Origin: Propionibacteriales bacterium
GTDB taxonomy: Bacteria > Actinomycetota > Actinomycetes > Propionibacteriales > Nocardioidaceae
NCBI GenBank assembly: GCA_009377795.1
Contig: WHTJ01000021.1
Location: forward strand, 1-52,713
Reading direction: 5' to 3'
Length of the DNA: 52,713 bases
Position 1 is the first letter of the stretch, and each line of letters starts with the position of its first letter. The notes under the pieces were generated by a model. The model was not told where the DNA came from, ran no database searches, and was given only the letters and a program-made list of their open reading frames with translations. Of this stretch, positions 1 through 8,301 are shown piece after piece. The position numbers were made by a program, and so were the translations under genes.

Positions 1-1202
1 CCGTCCGAGCGGAATCTGCGCGGTCACGGTCGTACCTTCGCCGGCGGCGCTCTCGACCATGAGCTCCCCGCCGAGCTCCTCGACGCGCTCGCGCATCGCA
101 CGCAGCCCTAGCCCGCCAGCGAGCCCGCGCGGGACCACACCCTCGGGATGGAAGCCGACGCCGTCGTCCTGCACGTCGATCATGGCGACGTCGTCCATGT
201 ACGAGATCGTCACGGTCACACTCGACGCGGAGGCGTGCTTGCGGACGTTCGCCAGCGCCTCCTGGGCGATCCGCAACAGCGCGGTCCTCCACCCGCGGGT
301 CCAGCAGATGTGGCTCGCCGGTCACCACCAGCCGCGCTCTCAGCCCGGTCTCGCGTTTCCAGTTGGGAGGCCACCAGGCCGACGGCATCGGGCAGTCGTC
401 CGGCTGCCGGGCTGTCCGGGCGGAGCGCCCACACCACGCGCCTGCTCTCCGCCAGGTTCTCGCGAGCCGAGCGAAGGGCGGCGGCGACCTGCCGCCGCGC
501 GCTGTGGCCGGCATCGAGGGACGCCTCCGCGGCCTCGAGCAGCATCACGATGCTGGCGAATCCCTGCGACAGCGTGTCGTGGATGTCGCGTGCGAGCCGC
601 TGCCGCTCGGCCAGCACCCCGGCCTCGCGTTCGGCGGCCGCCAGCTCGGTCTGTGCCGCCTGCAGCTCGTCGATCAGCCGCTGCCGCTCGGCGTTCTCCC
701 TGGCCAGCGTGCCCACGTAACCCGTGACCACAGCACCGCTGGCGATCACCAGCAGGCACACCGCGACGTCGATCCAGGTGAGCCCGTTCCCGGCCTGGTA
801 CCGCTGACACAACCAGAGCCCCGCGAACGGCGTGAGCACCGCCAGGGCCCATCGAATGCTGTCGAAGCAGTACGGCGCCAGGATGCTCACCCCCACGAGC
901 AAGAACGACGGGTTGAGCGCGACGAGGACCGCCCAGATCACCAGCCCGCCGATCAGGTACGCGTGATCGGGCAGGCGCCGCGTCCGCGGGGGAGCGGCGA
1001 TGTGCCACCACCAGTACCACCCGCCCAGGACGGCGGTCAGCGCGACCGAAGTCACGTGCACCACGGCCGTCTCCTGGTCGCCCACCAGCGCCGACACCGC
1101 TGAGAATGTCAGCCACAGATAGACGAACGCGTGCCTCCAGACGCGGCTGCGCCCATCCAGCGAGTGGAGGGCCGTCGACTCCGAAGCGCTGCGTGTCGTC
1201 AT
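1..1202 (-). pseudogene. NarL-type sensor histidine kinase, interrupted by two 1-nt frameshifts, 3' end outside window
   Basis: Two-component sensor kinase of the HisKA_3 class. The N-terminal ~150 residues hold about five hydrophobic segments, followed by a coiled coil and the dimerisation/phosphoacceptor motif RLARDIHDTLSQG (His in DIHD). The reading frame is then lost twice: near 360-364, where the sequence switches to a frame reading WKRETGLRARL, and near 283-286, where a third frame reads the ATPase part (ALLRIAQEALANVRKHA, then DDGVGF and GLGLRAMRERV). All HATPase motifs are present, only in different frames, so this is either a recent pseudogene or two sequencing errors. Start ATG at 1202 has GGTGAG just upstream; GTG at 1211 is an alternative. 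The C-terminus continues beyond base 1. A response regulator would be expected outside the window. It is divergent from the ABC exporter genes, a common pairing for a kinase controlling an exporter. Confidence 0.8.
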
Positions 1203-1346
1203 CACACTCACCAGCTTCGACGATAAGCCACACCGGCGGCGGTGGCATCCGACTTCCGGTGGACGCAGGCATCGGCCGGTAGGTTGATCTGGATTTCAGC
1301 CATCCGCCCGATGGTCCGCCGCCCCTGGCGGGCGACGCTTGGTGTC

Positions 1347-2063
1347 GTGATCGAGATACAGAATCTTTCCAAGCGGTATGGCGAAACGGTCGCGGTCGAC
1401 GGCCTCTCGTTCGACGTGAAGCCGGGCCAGGTCACCGGATTCCTCGGGCCCAACGGCGCCGGCAAGTCCACGACCATGCGCGTCGTACTCGGCCTGGACC
1501 GGCCCGACAGCGGCAGCGTGCAAGTGAACGGCCGGGCATACGCCGAGCACCACCGCCCGCTGCGTCAAGCCGGAGCGCTGCTGGAGGCGTCCAGCCTGCA
1601 CCCGGGACGATCCGCGCGTCACCATCTGCTGTGGCTGGCGCAGAGCAACGGCATCGCGAGGCGCCGGATCGACGAGGTCCTGGACCTGGTCGGCCTGACC
1701 GGTGCCGCGCACCGGCCAGCCGGTACCTTCTCGCTCGGCATGAGCCAGCGCCTCGGTCTCGCGGCGGCGCTGCTCGGCGATCCGCCGACCGTGCTGCTCG
1801 ACGAGCCGATGAACGGGCTCGATCCGGAAGGCATCGCCTGGACCCGCCGGATGCTGCGTGAGCTCGCCGCCGAGGGCCGTGCGGTGCTCGTGTCGAGCCA
1901 CGTGATGAGCGAGATGTCGCAGCTCGCGGATCACCTGATCGTGGTCAGCCGCGGACGGCTGGTCGATGACACCCCTGTGAAGGCCTTCGTCGGCGACCAC
2001 GACTCGCTGGAGGCCGCGTTCCTCGCCCGTACCAACGCCGAGTTCCACGGGAGCCTGCAATGA
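1347..2063 (+). CDS. ABC-2 type exporter, ATP-binding protein
   Basis: ATPase subunit of an ABC-2 exporter, acting at the inner face of the membrane with the permease that follows. The Walker A motif GPNGAGKST lies ~40 residues from the start, the ABC signature is degenerate (FSLGMSQRLGLA), Walker B is VLLDEPMNGLDPEG and the switch His is in SSHVMSE. The frame is open upstream to 1242, but the conserved domain begins at IEIQNLSKRYG, so GTG at 1347 is the likely start (238 aa, usual for short ABC-2 ATPases ~230-310). A possible -10, TAGGTT, lies at 1280-1285. The stop overlaps the permease start (ATGA), indicating one operon. Substrate unknown; family members export antibiotics, lipids or peptides. 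Confidence 0.9.
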   Translation: MIEIQNLSKRYGETVAVDGLSFDVKPGQVTGFLGPNGAGKSTTMRVVLGLDRPDSGSVQVNGRAYAEHHRPLRQAGALLEASSLHPGRSARHHLLWLAQSNGIARRRIDEVLDLVGLTGAAHRPAGTFSLGMSQRLGLAAALLGDPPTVLLDEPMNGLDPEGIAWTRRMLRELAAEGRAVLVSSHVMSEMSQLADHLIVVSRGRLVDDTPVKAFVGDHDSLEAAFLARTNAEFHGSLQ

Positions 2064-2887
2064 CCGTCAGCACACCGACCGCCTCAGCCGCGGCCGTTTC
2101 CCCTCGGAGCGAGTTCCGGCTCGCGCTGCTCGCGGAGTGGACGAAGTTCCGCACTCTGCGATCCACGTACATCACGCTGGGCCTCGCCGTGCTGACCACG
2201 ATCGTGTTCGGTGCGCTCATCCTGACCGGTGCGGTGCTTGTGGAGTACGACGACATGAGCCCGGCGGAGCGAGCGAATTTCCAGCTCGACGAGGGAATCT
2301 GGTTCCACGGTCTGCATCTCGGCCAGGTGTTGTTCGCCGTACTCGGCTCGATGTCCGTGACCGGCGAGTACGTCACGGGCACCATCCGGGCGGCCCTTGC
2401 CGCGGTTCCCTCCCGGAGGGCCCTGTTCGCGGCGAAGGCAGTCGGGCTCTCCCTGGTCACCGCGGTCGTGGGACTGGTGTCGGCGGCGGCGATGTTCGCG
2501 ATCGCACAGCCGATCCTCGGGCAGCGCGACCTCGACGTACCGCTGACCGACGCGTCCGCCCTGCAGGGGGTCGGGTTGGCGGCGCTGGCCACGGTCGGGT
2601 TCGGGCTGCTGGGCCTCGGGGCGGGGTTCCTGATCCGGCACGCGTCCGGTGCGACCGCCACCGTGCTCCTCGGGTTCCTCGGCATCCCGATCATCGCGCA
2701 GCTGCTTCCGCAGAGCTGGTGGTCGGTGATCAGGTACTTCCCGGCGGACGCGGGCTGGGCGATGTTCACCCCCACCGCCGACACGCTGAGCCAGGGCCCG
2801 GCCACCGCGGTGTTCTTCGGCTACGTGGCCGTCGTGCTCGCGGCCGCCGCCGTGTTGTTCGTCAGGAGGGACGCGGGCGCCTCATGA
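2060..2887 (+). CDS. ABC-2 type exporter, permease
   Basis: 275-residue membrane subunit of the exporter. A short cytoplasmic N-terminus containing RLALLAEWTKFRTLRST, typical of actinobacterial ABC-2 permeases (EWTKxxTxRS), is followed by about six hydrophobic segments and ends near the last one with VLFVRRDAG. It overlaps the ATPase gene by 4 nt and the DUF1707 gene by 4 nt (ATGA at both), so the three are translationally coupled. The acidic loop after the first segment (YDDMSPAERANFQLDEG) is usual for the family. The fold is clear; the substrate is not. Confidence 0.88.
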   Translation: MTVSTPTASAAAVSPRSEFRLALLAEWTKFRTLRSTYITLGLAVLTTIVFGALILTGAVLVEYDDMSPAERANFQLDEGIWFHGLHLGQVLFAVLGSMSVTGEYVTGTIRAALAAVPSRRALFAAKAVGLSLVTAVVGLVSAAAMFAIAQPILGQRDLDVPLTDASALQGVGLAALATVGFGLLGLGAGFLIRHASGATATVLLGFLGIPIIAQLLPQSWWSVIRYFPADAGWAMFTPTADTLSQGPATAVFFGYVAVVLAAAAVLFVRRDAGAS

Positions 2888-3174
2888 CACGCGACCAGAA
2901 CCCAGTGCTCGCCTCTGAAGCAGAATGCGAGCAGACGGTCCAACGGCTCAACACCGCATTCGCCGAGGGGCGGCTGGACGTGCAGGAGCTCGACGACCGC
3001 ATCGGCCGGGCCCTCTCCGCCCACAGCCGCGCCGATCTGCGTGCCCTCGTCGCGGACCTCCCCATGCCGGAGACGGCCGGGGCTCCGCACCGCCCGACGC
3101 CCAGGCCACTGGGTGTTCGGCTCGCGGACGTCATCGCCTGCTGGTTCTGCTGCCGCCCCGCACACGGCGAGTAG
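2884..3174 (+). CDS. DUF1707 domain protein
   Basis: 96-residue protein whose first ~60 residues form a DUF1707 (SHOCT-like) domain: ASEAECEQTVQRLNTAFAEG, then RLDVQELDDRIGRALSAHSR. In typical actinobacterial DUF1707 proteins this domain is followed by membrane segments; here only a short Pro/Arg-rich tail with Cys-Trp-Phe-Cys-Cys near the C-terminus follows. The start ATG overlaps the permease stop, and an upstream in-frame open stretch antisense to nothing useful is ignored. Its place as third gene of the exporter operon suggests an accessory or regulatory role, but no function is established. Confidence 0.75.
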   Translation: MTRDQNPVLASEAECEQTVQRLNTAFAEGRLDVQELDDRIGRALSAHSRADLRALVADLPMPETAGAPHRPTPRPLGVRLADVIACWFCCRPAHGE

Positions 3175-3200
3175 TCCATGACCGGGGCCGCGACGGCTGT

Positions 3201-3245
3201 CTGTGTGCGCGGTCACCGACGCGCCCGTCGGCCACGGTCTAGCGT
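3201..3245 (+). promoter_or_regulatory. Crp-like operator and -10 element upstream of the Crp/Fnr gene
   Basis: GTGT-GCGCGG-TCAC at 3203-3216 matches the Crp consensus GTGA-N6-TCAC in seven of eight arm positions. The flanking 18-mer (3201-3218) is identical at 15 of 18 positions to the site at 8302-8319. TAGCGT at 3240-3245 is a good actinobacterial -10 placed 30.5 bp after the centre of the site, the class II Crp activation geometry. The implied transcript would have a leader of ~220 nt before the ATG at 3476. Confidence 0.5.
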
Positions 3246-3475
3246 CGGGTCGGCCCGAAATCTGGGGACGGCCTGGCCGCGGACTCGTGTTCGGCGTCCC
3301 GGCGTACTCGAAAGGACCGGCGATGGTGAAACCCGAGCCTCCGGAGCAGCTCCCGGCTGAGTCCGAGGAGAATGCGGCGTACTGTCTGGTAGAGGGAGTC
3401 GAAGCCCTGGACCGGCTCCCGTGGGGTGCGAACCCCCCACCGTGGGCGCCGGGCCGACGCGAGGAGGGAACGGCT

Positions 3476-4174
3476 ATGGGGCAGGCAGCGTCAGGTGACA
3501 GAACCTGGTGCATGTCGGAGGTGGACATCTTCTGCGACCTGACCTCCGAGGAGATGGGGGTGATCGCCCAGGGCGCACCGATGAAGACCTACTCCTCGGG
3601 GGAGCTGCTGTTCACTCCGCACTCTCCGGTCGAGGCGCTGTTCATCCTGAAGGAGGGGCGGGTGCGCGTCTTCCGCATCTCGCAGGACGGGCGTGCGTTG
3701 ACTACCGCGATTGTCAACCCCGGGACGATTTTCGGGGAGATGGCGCTGCTCGGTCATCGGATGTACGACAACTACGCCGAGGCGCTCGAGCAGACCGTGG
3801 TGTGCGTGATGAACCAGGACGCGGTCCGCAAGTTCCTTCTCGGCGATCCGCGGATCGCCGCCCGGATCACCGAGATCCTCGGCAAGAGGCTGGCCGATAT
3901 GGAGCAACGACTCTGCGACACGATCTTCAAGAGCGTGCCGCAGCGAGTCGCCAGCACGCTGAAGACCCTGGCGGTCAGCGAGCACCGCACCTTCGGACCC
4001 GACCTTGCGGTCGTGAGCCTGACCCACGAGCAGATCGCGACGCTCGCCGGTACGGCGCGAGAGACCACCACGAAGGTGCTCGGCGACTTCGCCGACCGGG
4101 ATCTCATCAAGCTCCACCGCGGGCGGATAACCGTCCTCGACATGGACCAGCTGGAGGCCGAGATCGGGGGCTGA
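3476..4174 (+). CDS. Crp/Fnr family transcriptional regulator
   Basis: 232-residue regulator of normal Crp length. The N-terminal half is a cyclic-nucleotide-binding-type beta-barrel (SGELLFTPHSPVEALFILKEG is spread over residues ~42-62; GTIFGEMALLGH around residue 83). A long dimerisation helix follows and a winged-helix HTH with LTHEQIATLAGTARETTTKV, where the recognition helix carries Arg-Glu-Thr-Thr. The GEMALLG turn resembles the phosphate-binding cassette, but the Arg-Ser/Thr pair of true cAMP receptors is absent, so the ligand may differ. No Cys cluster for a [4Fe-4S] is seen. ATG at 3476 is preceded by GAGGAGGGA; the frame is open further upstream (to 3203) but without family similarity. 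It probably controls the neighbouring genes through Crp-like sites at 3203, 4874 and 8304. Confidence 0.85.
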   Translation: MGQAASGDRTWCMSEVDIFCDLTSEEMGVIAQGAPMKTYSSGELLFTPHSPVEALFILKEGRVRVFRISQDGRALTTAIVNPGTIFGEMALLGHRMYDNYAEALEQTVVCVMNQDAVRKFLLGDPRIAARITEILGKRLADMEQRLCDTIFKSVPQRVASTLKTLAVSEHRTFGPDLAVVSLTHEQIATLAGTARETTTKVLGDFADRDLIKLHRGRITVLDMDQLEAEIGG

Positions 4175-4225
4175 GTCCGCCCGCGCTGTGGAAGGACGCC
4201 GTACCTGCGAGCGTCGTACCTGCGA

Positions 4226-4807
4226 TCACCGGCTCACGCGCCGCCCCAGCAGGAGCAGGCCCAGCACCACGCCGAAGATCAGGTGTTCGGTCAGGAACGT
4301 GCCCCATCCGGCCATGGAGGCCATGTTGGAGATCGGGTCGCCGCTGCCGAAGATCGCCGCCGCGACCGGCAGTCCGATCCAGGCGCTGAAGGCGAATACC
4401 ACCGCGCCCCACACCAGACCGCCCAGCACCAGCACGGCCCCACGGACATGCGTGAGAGCGGCGATGACACCGAAGAGCGCGCCGTACATCGCGCCGGTCA
4501 TCATGTGGATCACCGCGCCCAGGACGGCGGGGCCGAACGTGAAGGTGAACATGTCGCCGGCCATCCCGGCCTCCATCGACGTCATCATCGAGTCCGGCGC
4601 CGCCCAGAGGGACGCGATGTGGTACAGCGGCGTGAAGAAACCCGTGTCCTGATACGTGACTCCGGCGATCATGGCGTACATCGCCATCACCAGCGATGCG
4701 CCGATCCCAGCGCCCACACCCCACACTGCCGCATTGCCTGCATCACGCGCGGTGGACTCCGCCAATCCACCCGCCGATCGGGCTCCACTCGAGCTTGCAG
4801 CTGACAT
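4226..4807 (-). CDS. conserved membrane protein of unknown function
   Basis: ~193 residues with four to five hydrophobic segments: one near residue 30, a Gly-rich region AVLGAVIHMMTGAMYGALFG, then GAVLVLGGLVWGAVVFAF and a final LIFGVVLGLLLLGRR. A central His-Met-Met within the membrane and an amphipathic MAGDMFTFTFGP loop are notable. No enzyme motif recognised. ATG at 4807 has GGGAG eight nt upstream; ATG at 4813 is an alternative with poor spacing. It is convergent with the Crp/Fnr gene and has its own Crp-like site at 4874-4887, so it is probably a regulon member. Confidence 0.6.
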   Translation of the reverse strand: MSAASSSGARSAGGLAESTARDAGNAAVWGVGAGIGASLVMAMYAMIAGVTYQDTGFFTPLYHIASLWAAPDSMMTSMEAGMAGDMFTFTFGPAVLGAVIHMMTGAMYGALFGVIAALTHVRGAVLVLGGLVWGAVVFAFSAWIGLPVAAAIFGSGDPISNMASMAGWGTFLTEHLIFGVVLGLLLLGRRVSR

Positions 4808-4845
4808 CGTCATCTTCTCCCAACGCGAGATTGTCGTCGGAATTC

Positions 4846-4889
4846 ACCTTGACGCGCGCCAGACCTCGGTTCGGTTACCGCGGTCACAT
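4846..4889 (-). promoter_or_regulatory. Crp-like operator and -10 upstream of the membrane protein gene
   Basis: Read on the minus strand the site is TGTGA-CCGCGG-TAACC, one mismatch from GTGA-N6-TCAC in the arms. The 18-mer 4872-4889 matches the 8302-8319 site at 13 of 18 positions. On the minus strand CAAGGT (4851-4846) fits the NANNNT -10 pattern and lies 29.5 bp from the site centre, the same geometry as at the other two sites. Assignment of the -10 is inference. Confidence 0.4.
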
Positions 4890-4941
4890 AACGGGTGCGC
4901 TCGAACACTCCGCGGGTGCGGGCGGTCAGACCAATGGGTGC

Positions 4942-6054
4942 TTATACGCGTTCGGCGGCGGTGGCCGTGGTCGCGGTCTCGACGCGCCGGCCGGTGATTC
5001 GGCGTACGACATACTCCGCATCCCGACCGGCCCCGAGCAGCAGATTCGAGCTGAAGGCGGACTGGAATGACAGGCCGCAGAAGAACAGGCCGGGTGCCAG
5101 GTCGACCACGCCGCGGTGCTCGGGCGGCCATCCGGCGTCCTCGATGCCGGGTACGTCGATCCAGTCGAAGACCTGCCGGAATCCGGTGCACCACACCACG
5201 CTCGCGACGCGCATGACCCGACCGTCGTCGAGCAGCGGATGGCCGTCCCGGACGCCCACCACCCGGCTCTCGGTCCGCCGCACCCCCCGGGCCTCGAGAT
5301 CCTCCCGCTGCACCCGCAGCATGGGGCCGCCGTGAGCCCGGACCTCGCCCATCATCTTGCGGCCGATCGGCGTCCGTCTGCTGAGCACGTGCCGGGCCAC
5401 GAAGACCAGTACCGGCGCCGCGAGCCGCGTCCTCCGGCTCTCCAGACGCAGCGGAAACTGACCGCAGTCTCGGCCGCAGAGGGTGGTCGGACGGGTCTCC
5501 GCCAGCTCGTAGGCGACGTCGGTGCCCGAATGCGAGGCGCCGACCACGAGGACGGGTCCGTCCGGCAACTGGGCGGGCCGCCGGTACTGGCTGGAGTGCA
5601 GCTGGTGGATGGCCGGGTCGAGGTCGACTGCGAACTCGGGGATGTCGGGCGTACGGCCGAACGTACCGGTGGCCACGACGACGTTGTCACACCTGATCTG
5701 TCGGTCCGCTGTGGTCACGAGATAGCCCGCGCCGTCCGGAGCGACCCGTTGCGCCCGCGTGTGCGTGCGCACGGGTAGCTCGAAGTGGGCGGCATAGGAC
5801 TCCAGGTAGTCGGCCACGTCCTCCTTGCCGGGAAATTCCCAACGCCTGCCGGGAAATCGCATCCCCGGCAGGCCGTCGTACCGGACCGGGGTATAGAGCC
5901 GCAGGCTGTCCCATTGCTCCCGCCAGTTGTCTCCGATGCGGTCGTTCGCGTCGAGGATCACGAACGGCCGTCCCCTCCGTCGTAGGTGGTAGCCGGTCGA
6001 CAGGCCCGCCTGCCCGGCCCCGATGATCACGGTTTCGACGTACTCGGTGTCCAT
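4942..6054 (-). CDS. flavin-containing monooxygenase-like NAD(P)/FAD oxidoreductase
   Basis: 370-residue cytoplasmic flavoprotein. The N-terminal FAD Rossmann motif is VIIGAGQAGLSTGYHL, followed by the RIGDNWREQWDSLRLYTP segment typical of YUCCA/FMO-like monooxygenases. A second, NADPH-binding Rossmann motif is VLVVGASHSGTDVAYEL, and a late VVWCTGF matches the FMO 'ATG'-type strand. These enzymes use NADPH and O2 to hydroxylate soft nucleophiles or ketones; the substrate here is unknown. ATG at 6054 has GGGAGG five nt upstream; a GTG at 6087 overlapping the stop of the preceding gene is the longer alternative. It is the second gene of a two-gene operon with the SemiSWEET-like protein. Confidence 0.85.
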   Translation of the reverse strand: MDTEYVETVIIGAGQAGLSTGYHLRRRGRPFVILDANDRIGDNWREQWDSLRLYTPVRYDGLPGMRFPGRRWEFPGKEDVADYLESYAAHFELPVRTHTRAQRVAPDGAGYLVTTADRQIRCDNVVVATGTFGRTPDIPEFAVDLDPAIHQLHSSQYRRPAQLPDGPVLVVGASHSGTDVAYELAETRPTTLCGRDCGQFPLRLESRRTRLAAPVLVFVARHVLSRRTPIGRKMMGEVRAHGGPMLRVQREDLEARGVRRTESRVVGVRDGHPLLDDGRVMRVASVVWCTGFRQVFDWIDVPGIEDAGWPPEHRGVVDLAPGLFFCGLSFQSAFSSNLLLGAGRDAEYVVRRITGRRVETATTATAAERV

Positions 6055-6083
6055 CTCTGCCTCCCATGAGTCGCTGGACACCG

Positions 6084-6446
6084 TCACGCTAGGAGTCCCA
6101 CCCTTTCGTCCGCGTCGGGCAGATCATCCATCCTTCCGGGCGGGACATGGGTAATTTCACGCACTCCGCGATCCGGCGAACGGCCGGCGTACCGGAGGTA
6201 CCAGAACAGCATCACCGCGGTGCTCAGGAGGTAGAACGAGTGCAACACCCAGATCGGGCCGGGCGGCAGGTGGAACACGTAGACCGAATGCACGGCGTTC
6301 CCCACGTTGGCGAGCAGGATGTTGCCGAGGCTGTACGACGTCAGATCCTTCGTCCGGCCGGCCTTGACGAGCATGGGCAGCGTGCTTGCCGCGAAGATCA
6401 ATGTCGAGATGCTCCCGGCGAGTACGGGCAGGCTGGCTGCGTTCAC
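6084..6446 (-). CDS. SemiSWEET/PQ-loop-like small membrane protein
   Basis: 120 residues with three hydrophobic helices in the first ~85 residues, the size of a single PQ-loop (SemiSWEET) triple-helix bundle. SISTLIFAASTLPMLVKAGR matches the first helix of that family, with the signature Pro-Gln replaced by Pro-Met; RTKDLTSYSLG and an Asn in helix 2 (LLANVGNAVHS) also fit. SemiSWEETs dimerise to move small sugars. The C-terminal ~35 residues are polar. GTG start at 6446. It lies upstream of, and nearly overlaps, the monooxygenase gene. Family assignment is by pattern only. Confidence 0.6.
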   Translation of the reverse strand: MNAASLPVLAGSISTLIFAASTLPMLVKAGRTKDLTSYSLGNILLANVGNAVHSVYVFHLPPGPIWVLHSFYLLSTAVMLFWYLRYAGRSPDRGVREITHVPPGRMDDLPDADERVGLLA

Positions 6447-6519
6447 CCGGCCAAGCTAGAGATCCGGCGGGCCGGGCCGCATCGGCAGAACCACGCATTC
6501 GCCTCGTGCACGGGCATGG

Positions 6520-7224
6520 TTAGTTCGACCTATGGCGCGGACCGCCGTCCGCCGCGGGCCAATCGGCCGGTGCGGGCTGATCGGCCGGTGCGAGCGACTC
6601 GAGCCGGTGGGTGCTCCAGACCAGCGCGCCCAGCAGAAGCAGCAGGGCGAGGGGGTAGAACACCGGCCGCAAGGGCAGCAGGACCGGGAGTACGGCCGCG
6701 GCGCCGCCCGCCCCGAGCGCCAGCACGAACGTCGGTGCACAGCAGGCGAAGCCGAGAAGGAACGCCGGCAGCACCCCGAGGACCCGGGTGTATCCCGGCC
6801 GGGCACATGCCGTGTGGCTGGCGTGCACGGCCATCGCGATGTTCGCGGCAACGAGTACGGCGATCACGAGGCCCAGCAACAGGTTGACCGGGCTGAAGAA
6901 GACGGCCAGATGAGCGCCGAGGTATACGGCGGCGACCGGTTCGAACAGGTACGGCGCGCGCGACCGGAACAATCCGTCGACGGCGAGCTGCACCGCTCCC
7001 GCATCCGCCCACCGGCCGGACAAGGACACCGCGACATCGCCGATGGAGACCAGGTAGAGCAGCAGCATGACGGCCCCGGCGACCACTCCGATCCGCCGGG
7101 GGAGGCGCCCGGCCACCGCCTCCCGGACCCGGATGGGCGTACGGCGCACGGCGTGGACCATCCCGTCCCAGGCGTCGCCGATCCCGGCCAGAGCACGTAC
7201 CGCGGGATGCGTACCGCGGTTCAC
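6520..7224 (-). CDS. membrane protein with a vicinal Cys-Cys motif, unknown function
   Basis: ~234 residues with about six hydrophobic segments. The fourth contains GFACCAPTFVLALG, a Cys-Cys pair at a membrane helix followed by a Pro, reminiscent of metal- or thiol-handling membrane proteins but not enough to name a family. The C-terminus is rich in Pro, Ala and Asp. GTG at 7224 overlaps the TGA of the DUF3179 gene (GTGA), so the two are coupled. The longer reading back to 7269 is unlikely because it overlaps DUF3179 coding sequence. Confidence 0.6.
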   Translation of the reverse strand: MNRGTHPAVRALAGIGDAWDGMVHAVRRTPIRVREAVAGRLPRRIGVVAGAVMLLLYLVSIGDVAVSLSGRWADAGAVQLAVDGLFRSRAPYLFEPVAAVYLGAHLAVFFSPVNLLLGLVIAVLVAANIAMAVHASHTACARPGYTRVLGVLPAFLLGFACCAPTFVLALGAGGAAAVLPVLLPLRPVFYPLALLLLLGALVWSTHRLESLAPADQPAPADWPAADGGPRHRSN

Positions 7225-8252
7225 GCCAGCACCTTCGTGTCGGGGTAGAAGGCGTACCAGGCGAACCACATCGCATCCAGGAAATCCGCCGGATCGCCGT
7301 CGTCGCGCCGTACCACCTGCGCGGTGTCCAGCGCGTCATGCCACGTGGCGCGCAGCCGGGTGCCGCCGAGCTCGGTGTCCACCCGACCACGCTCGCGGAT
7401 CAGCTCCTTGGGGATCGCCAGCTGCGCGTTCCCGCTACGTACGCCGACCACGACCTCCTTCGGGTCGAACCTGTCGTCGGAGTTCAGCACCGGGAACCAT
7501 GGATCCCCCTCGGCGTAGTAGCCGTTGTCATCGGTGTAGGACCCGTACGGATCGCCGCCGTAGTCCCGCACGAACCCCGTGTCCGTGGTCAGCACCTGCG
7601 TGTCGGGGTGGGCTGCCCGCCAGGCCGCCCAGGTAGACCACAGCAGCGGAAACGCGTCTAGACGCGTGCCCCTGAGCTCGCCCCTGATCGCCGTCCCCAG
7701 CACCTGCGGCCAATGGGACCCGGTCGCGCGGTCGTACATCAGCAGGTTGGAGTTCACCAGGCTGCCGGTGGTGCCGAACGTGATGTCCGGGAACTCTCGC
7801 AGCGGTTCGAAGCCGATCACCGTCCCGGTAAGCGGACAGTAGGTCACCACCCGCCGGACTCCGTGCACGACGTCGTTGACGATCTCGTGCCACACCAGGA
7901 CCAGTTGCGGGTAGGCGCGGACCTCGCCGCCGCGCACCAGCCCGAAGACCGGCTCGTCGTCGGCGAGGAAGTCGGCCTCACTCGCCGGCACGAACGTCGG
8001 CTCGTCGATCGCCGGGATGCCGTCCTGGCCGAGTACCCCCACCACCGCCCCGGCCAGCGTGTCGAGGTCCGAGCCGCCGGCGCCGTCGTCCTGCGTGCCG
8101 GACGATCCCGAGTCGCTCGCGGACGGGCTTGCGGAATCGTCATCCGTCGCGGTCTGCCATAGCAGTCCGGCGAGTGCCGCTGAGCCGCCGAGGACCGCCG
8201 CCCCCTTCAGCATCTGCCGGCGGCTCGGCCCACGGTCTGGTGTCGGGATCAT
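7221..8252 (-). CDS. Tat-exported DUF3179 domain protein
   Basis: 343 residues. The N-terminus carries a twin-arginine signal, SRRQMLKG, followed by a hydrophobic stretch and AGLLWQT; no lipobox Cys is present, so the mature protein should be released or stay anchored by the signal. After an Asp/Ser-rich linker (residues ~35-60), residues ~70-340 form a DUF3179 domain: PAIDEPTFVPASEAD, VFGLVRGGEVRAYP, VVTYCPLTGTVIGF and later LTTDTGFVRDYGGDPYG. The conserved Cys in TYCPLTGT is intact. Function of DUF3179 is not established. ATG at 8252 has a GAGG-type site upstream. It is divergent from the radical SAM gene, with a shared Crp-like site between them, and coupled to the downstream membrane protein. 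Confidence 0.85.
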   Translation of the reverse strand: MIPTPDRGPSRRQMLKGAAVLGGSAALAGLLWQTATDDDSASPSASDSGSSGTQDDGAGGSDLDTLAGAVVGVLGQDGIPAIDEPTFVPASEADFLADDEPVFGLVRGGEVRAYPQLVLVWHEIVNDVVHGVRRVVTYCPLTGTVIGFEPLREFPDITFGTTGSLVNSNLLMYDRATGSHWPQVLGTAIRGELRGTRLDAFPLLWSTWAAWRAAHPDTQVLTTDTGFVRDYGGDPYGSYTDDNGYYAEGDPWFPVLNSDDRFDPKEVVVGVRSGNAQLAIPKELIRERGRVDTELGGTRLRATWHDALDTAQVVRRDDGDPADFLDAMWFAWYAFYPDTKVLA

Positions 8253-8301
8253 CGCTGGCCATCTCCTCGACAGGATTGTCGGCTCGGAGGCAGCAAGATT
8301 T

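Noticed and set aside
216-1272. Overlapping long ORFs on both strands over the kinase (e.g. a 310-residue minus frame and a 246-residue plus frame)
   Set aside because: High GC opens many frames; these give Arg/Ala/Pro-rich products without similarity, while the kinase frame carries clear motifs.
3697-3716. TTGAC-N10-GTCAA palindrome inside the Crp/Fnr gene, resembling an FNR box
   Set aside because: Spacing is wrong for FNR (TTGAT-N4-ATCAA) and it encodes ordinary residues LTTAIVN.
4190-4225. Direct repeat CGTACCTGCGA twice before the membrane protein stop
   Set aside because: Only two short copies between convergent ends; no stem or known role.
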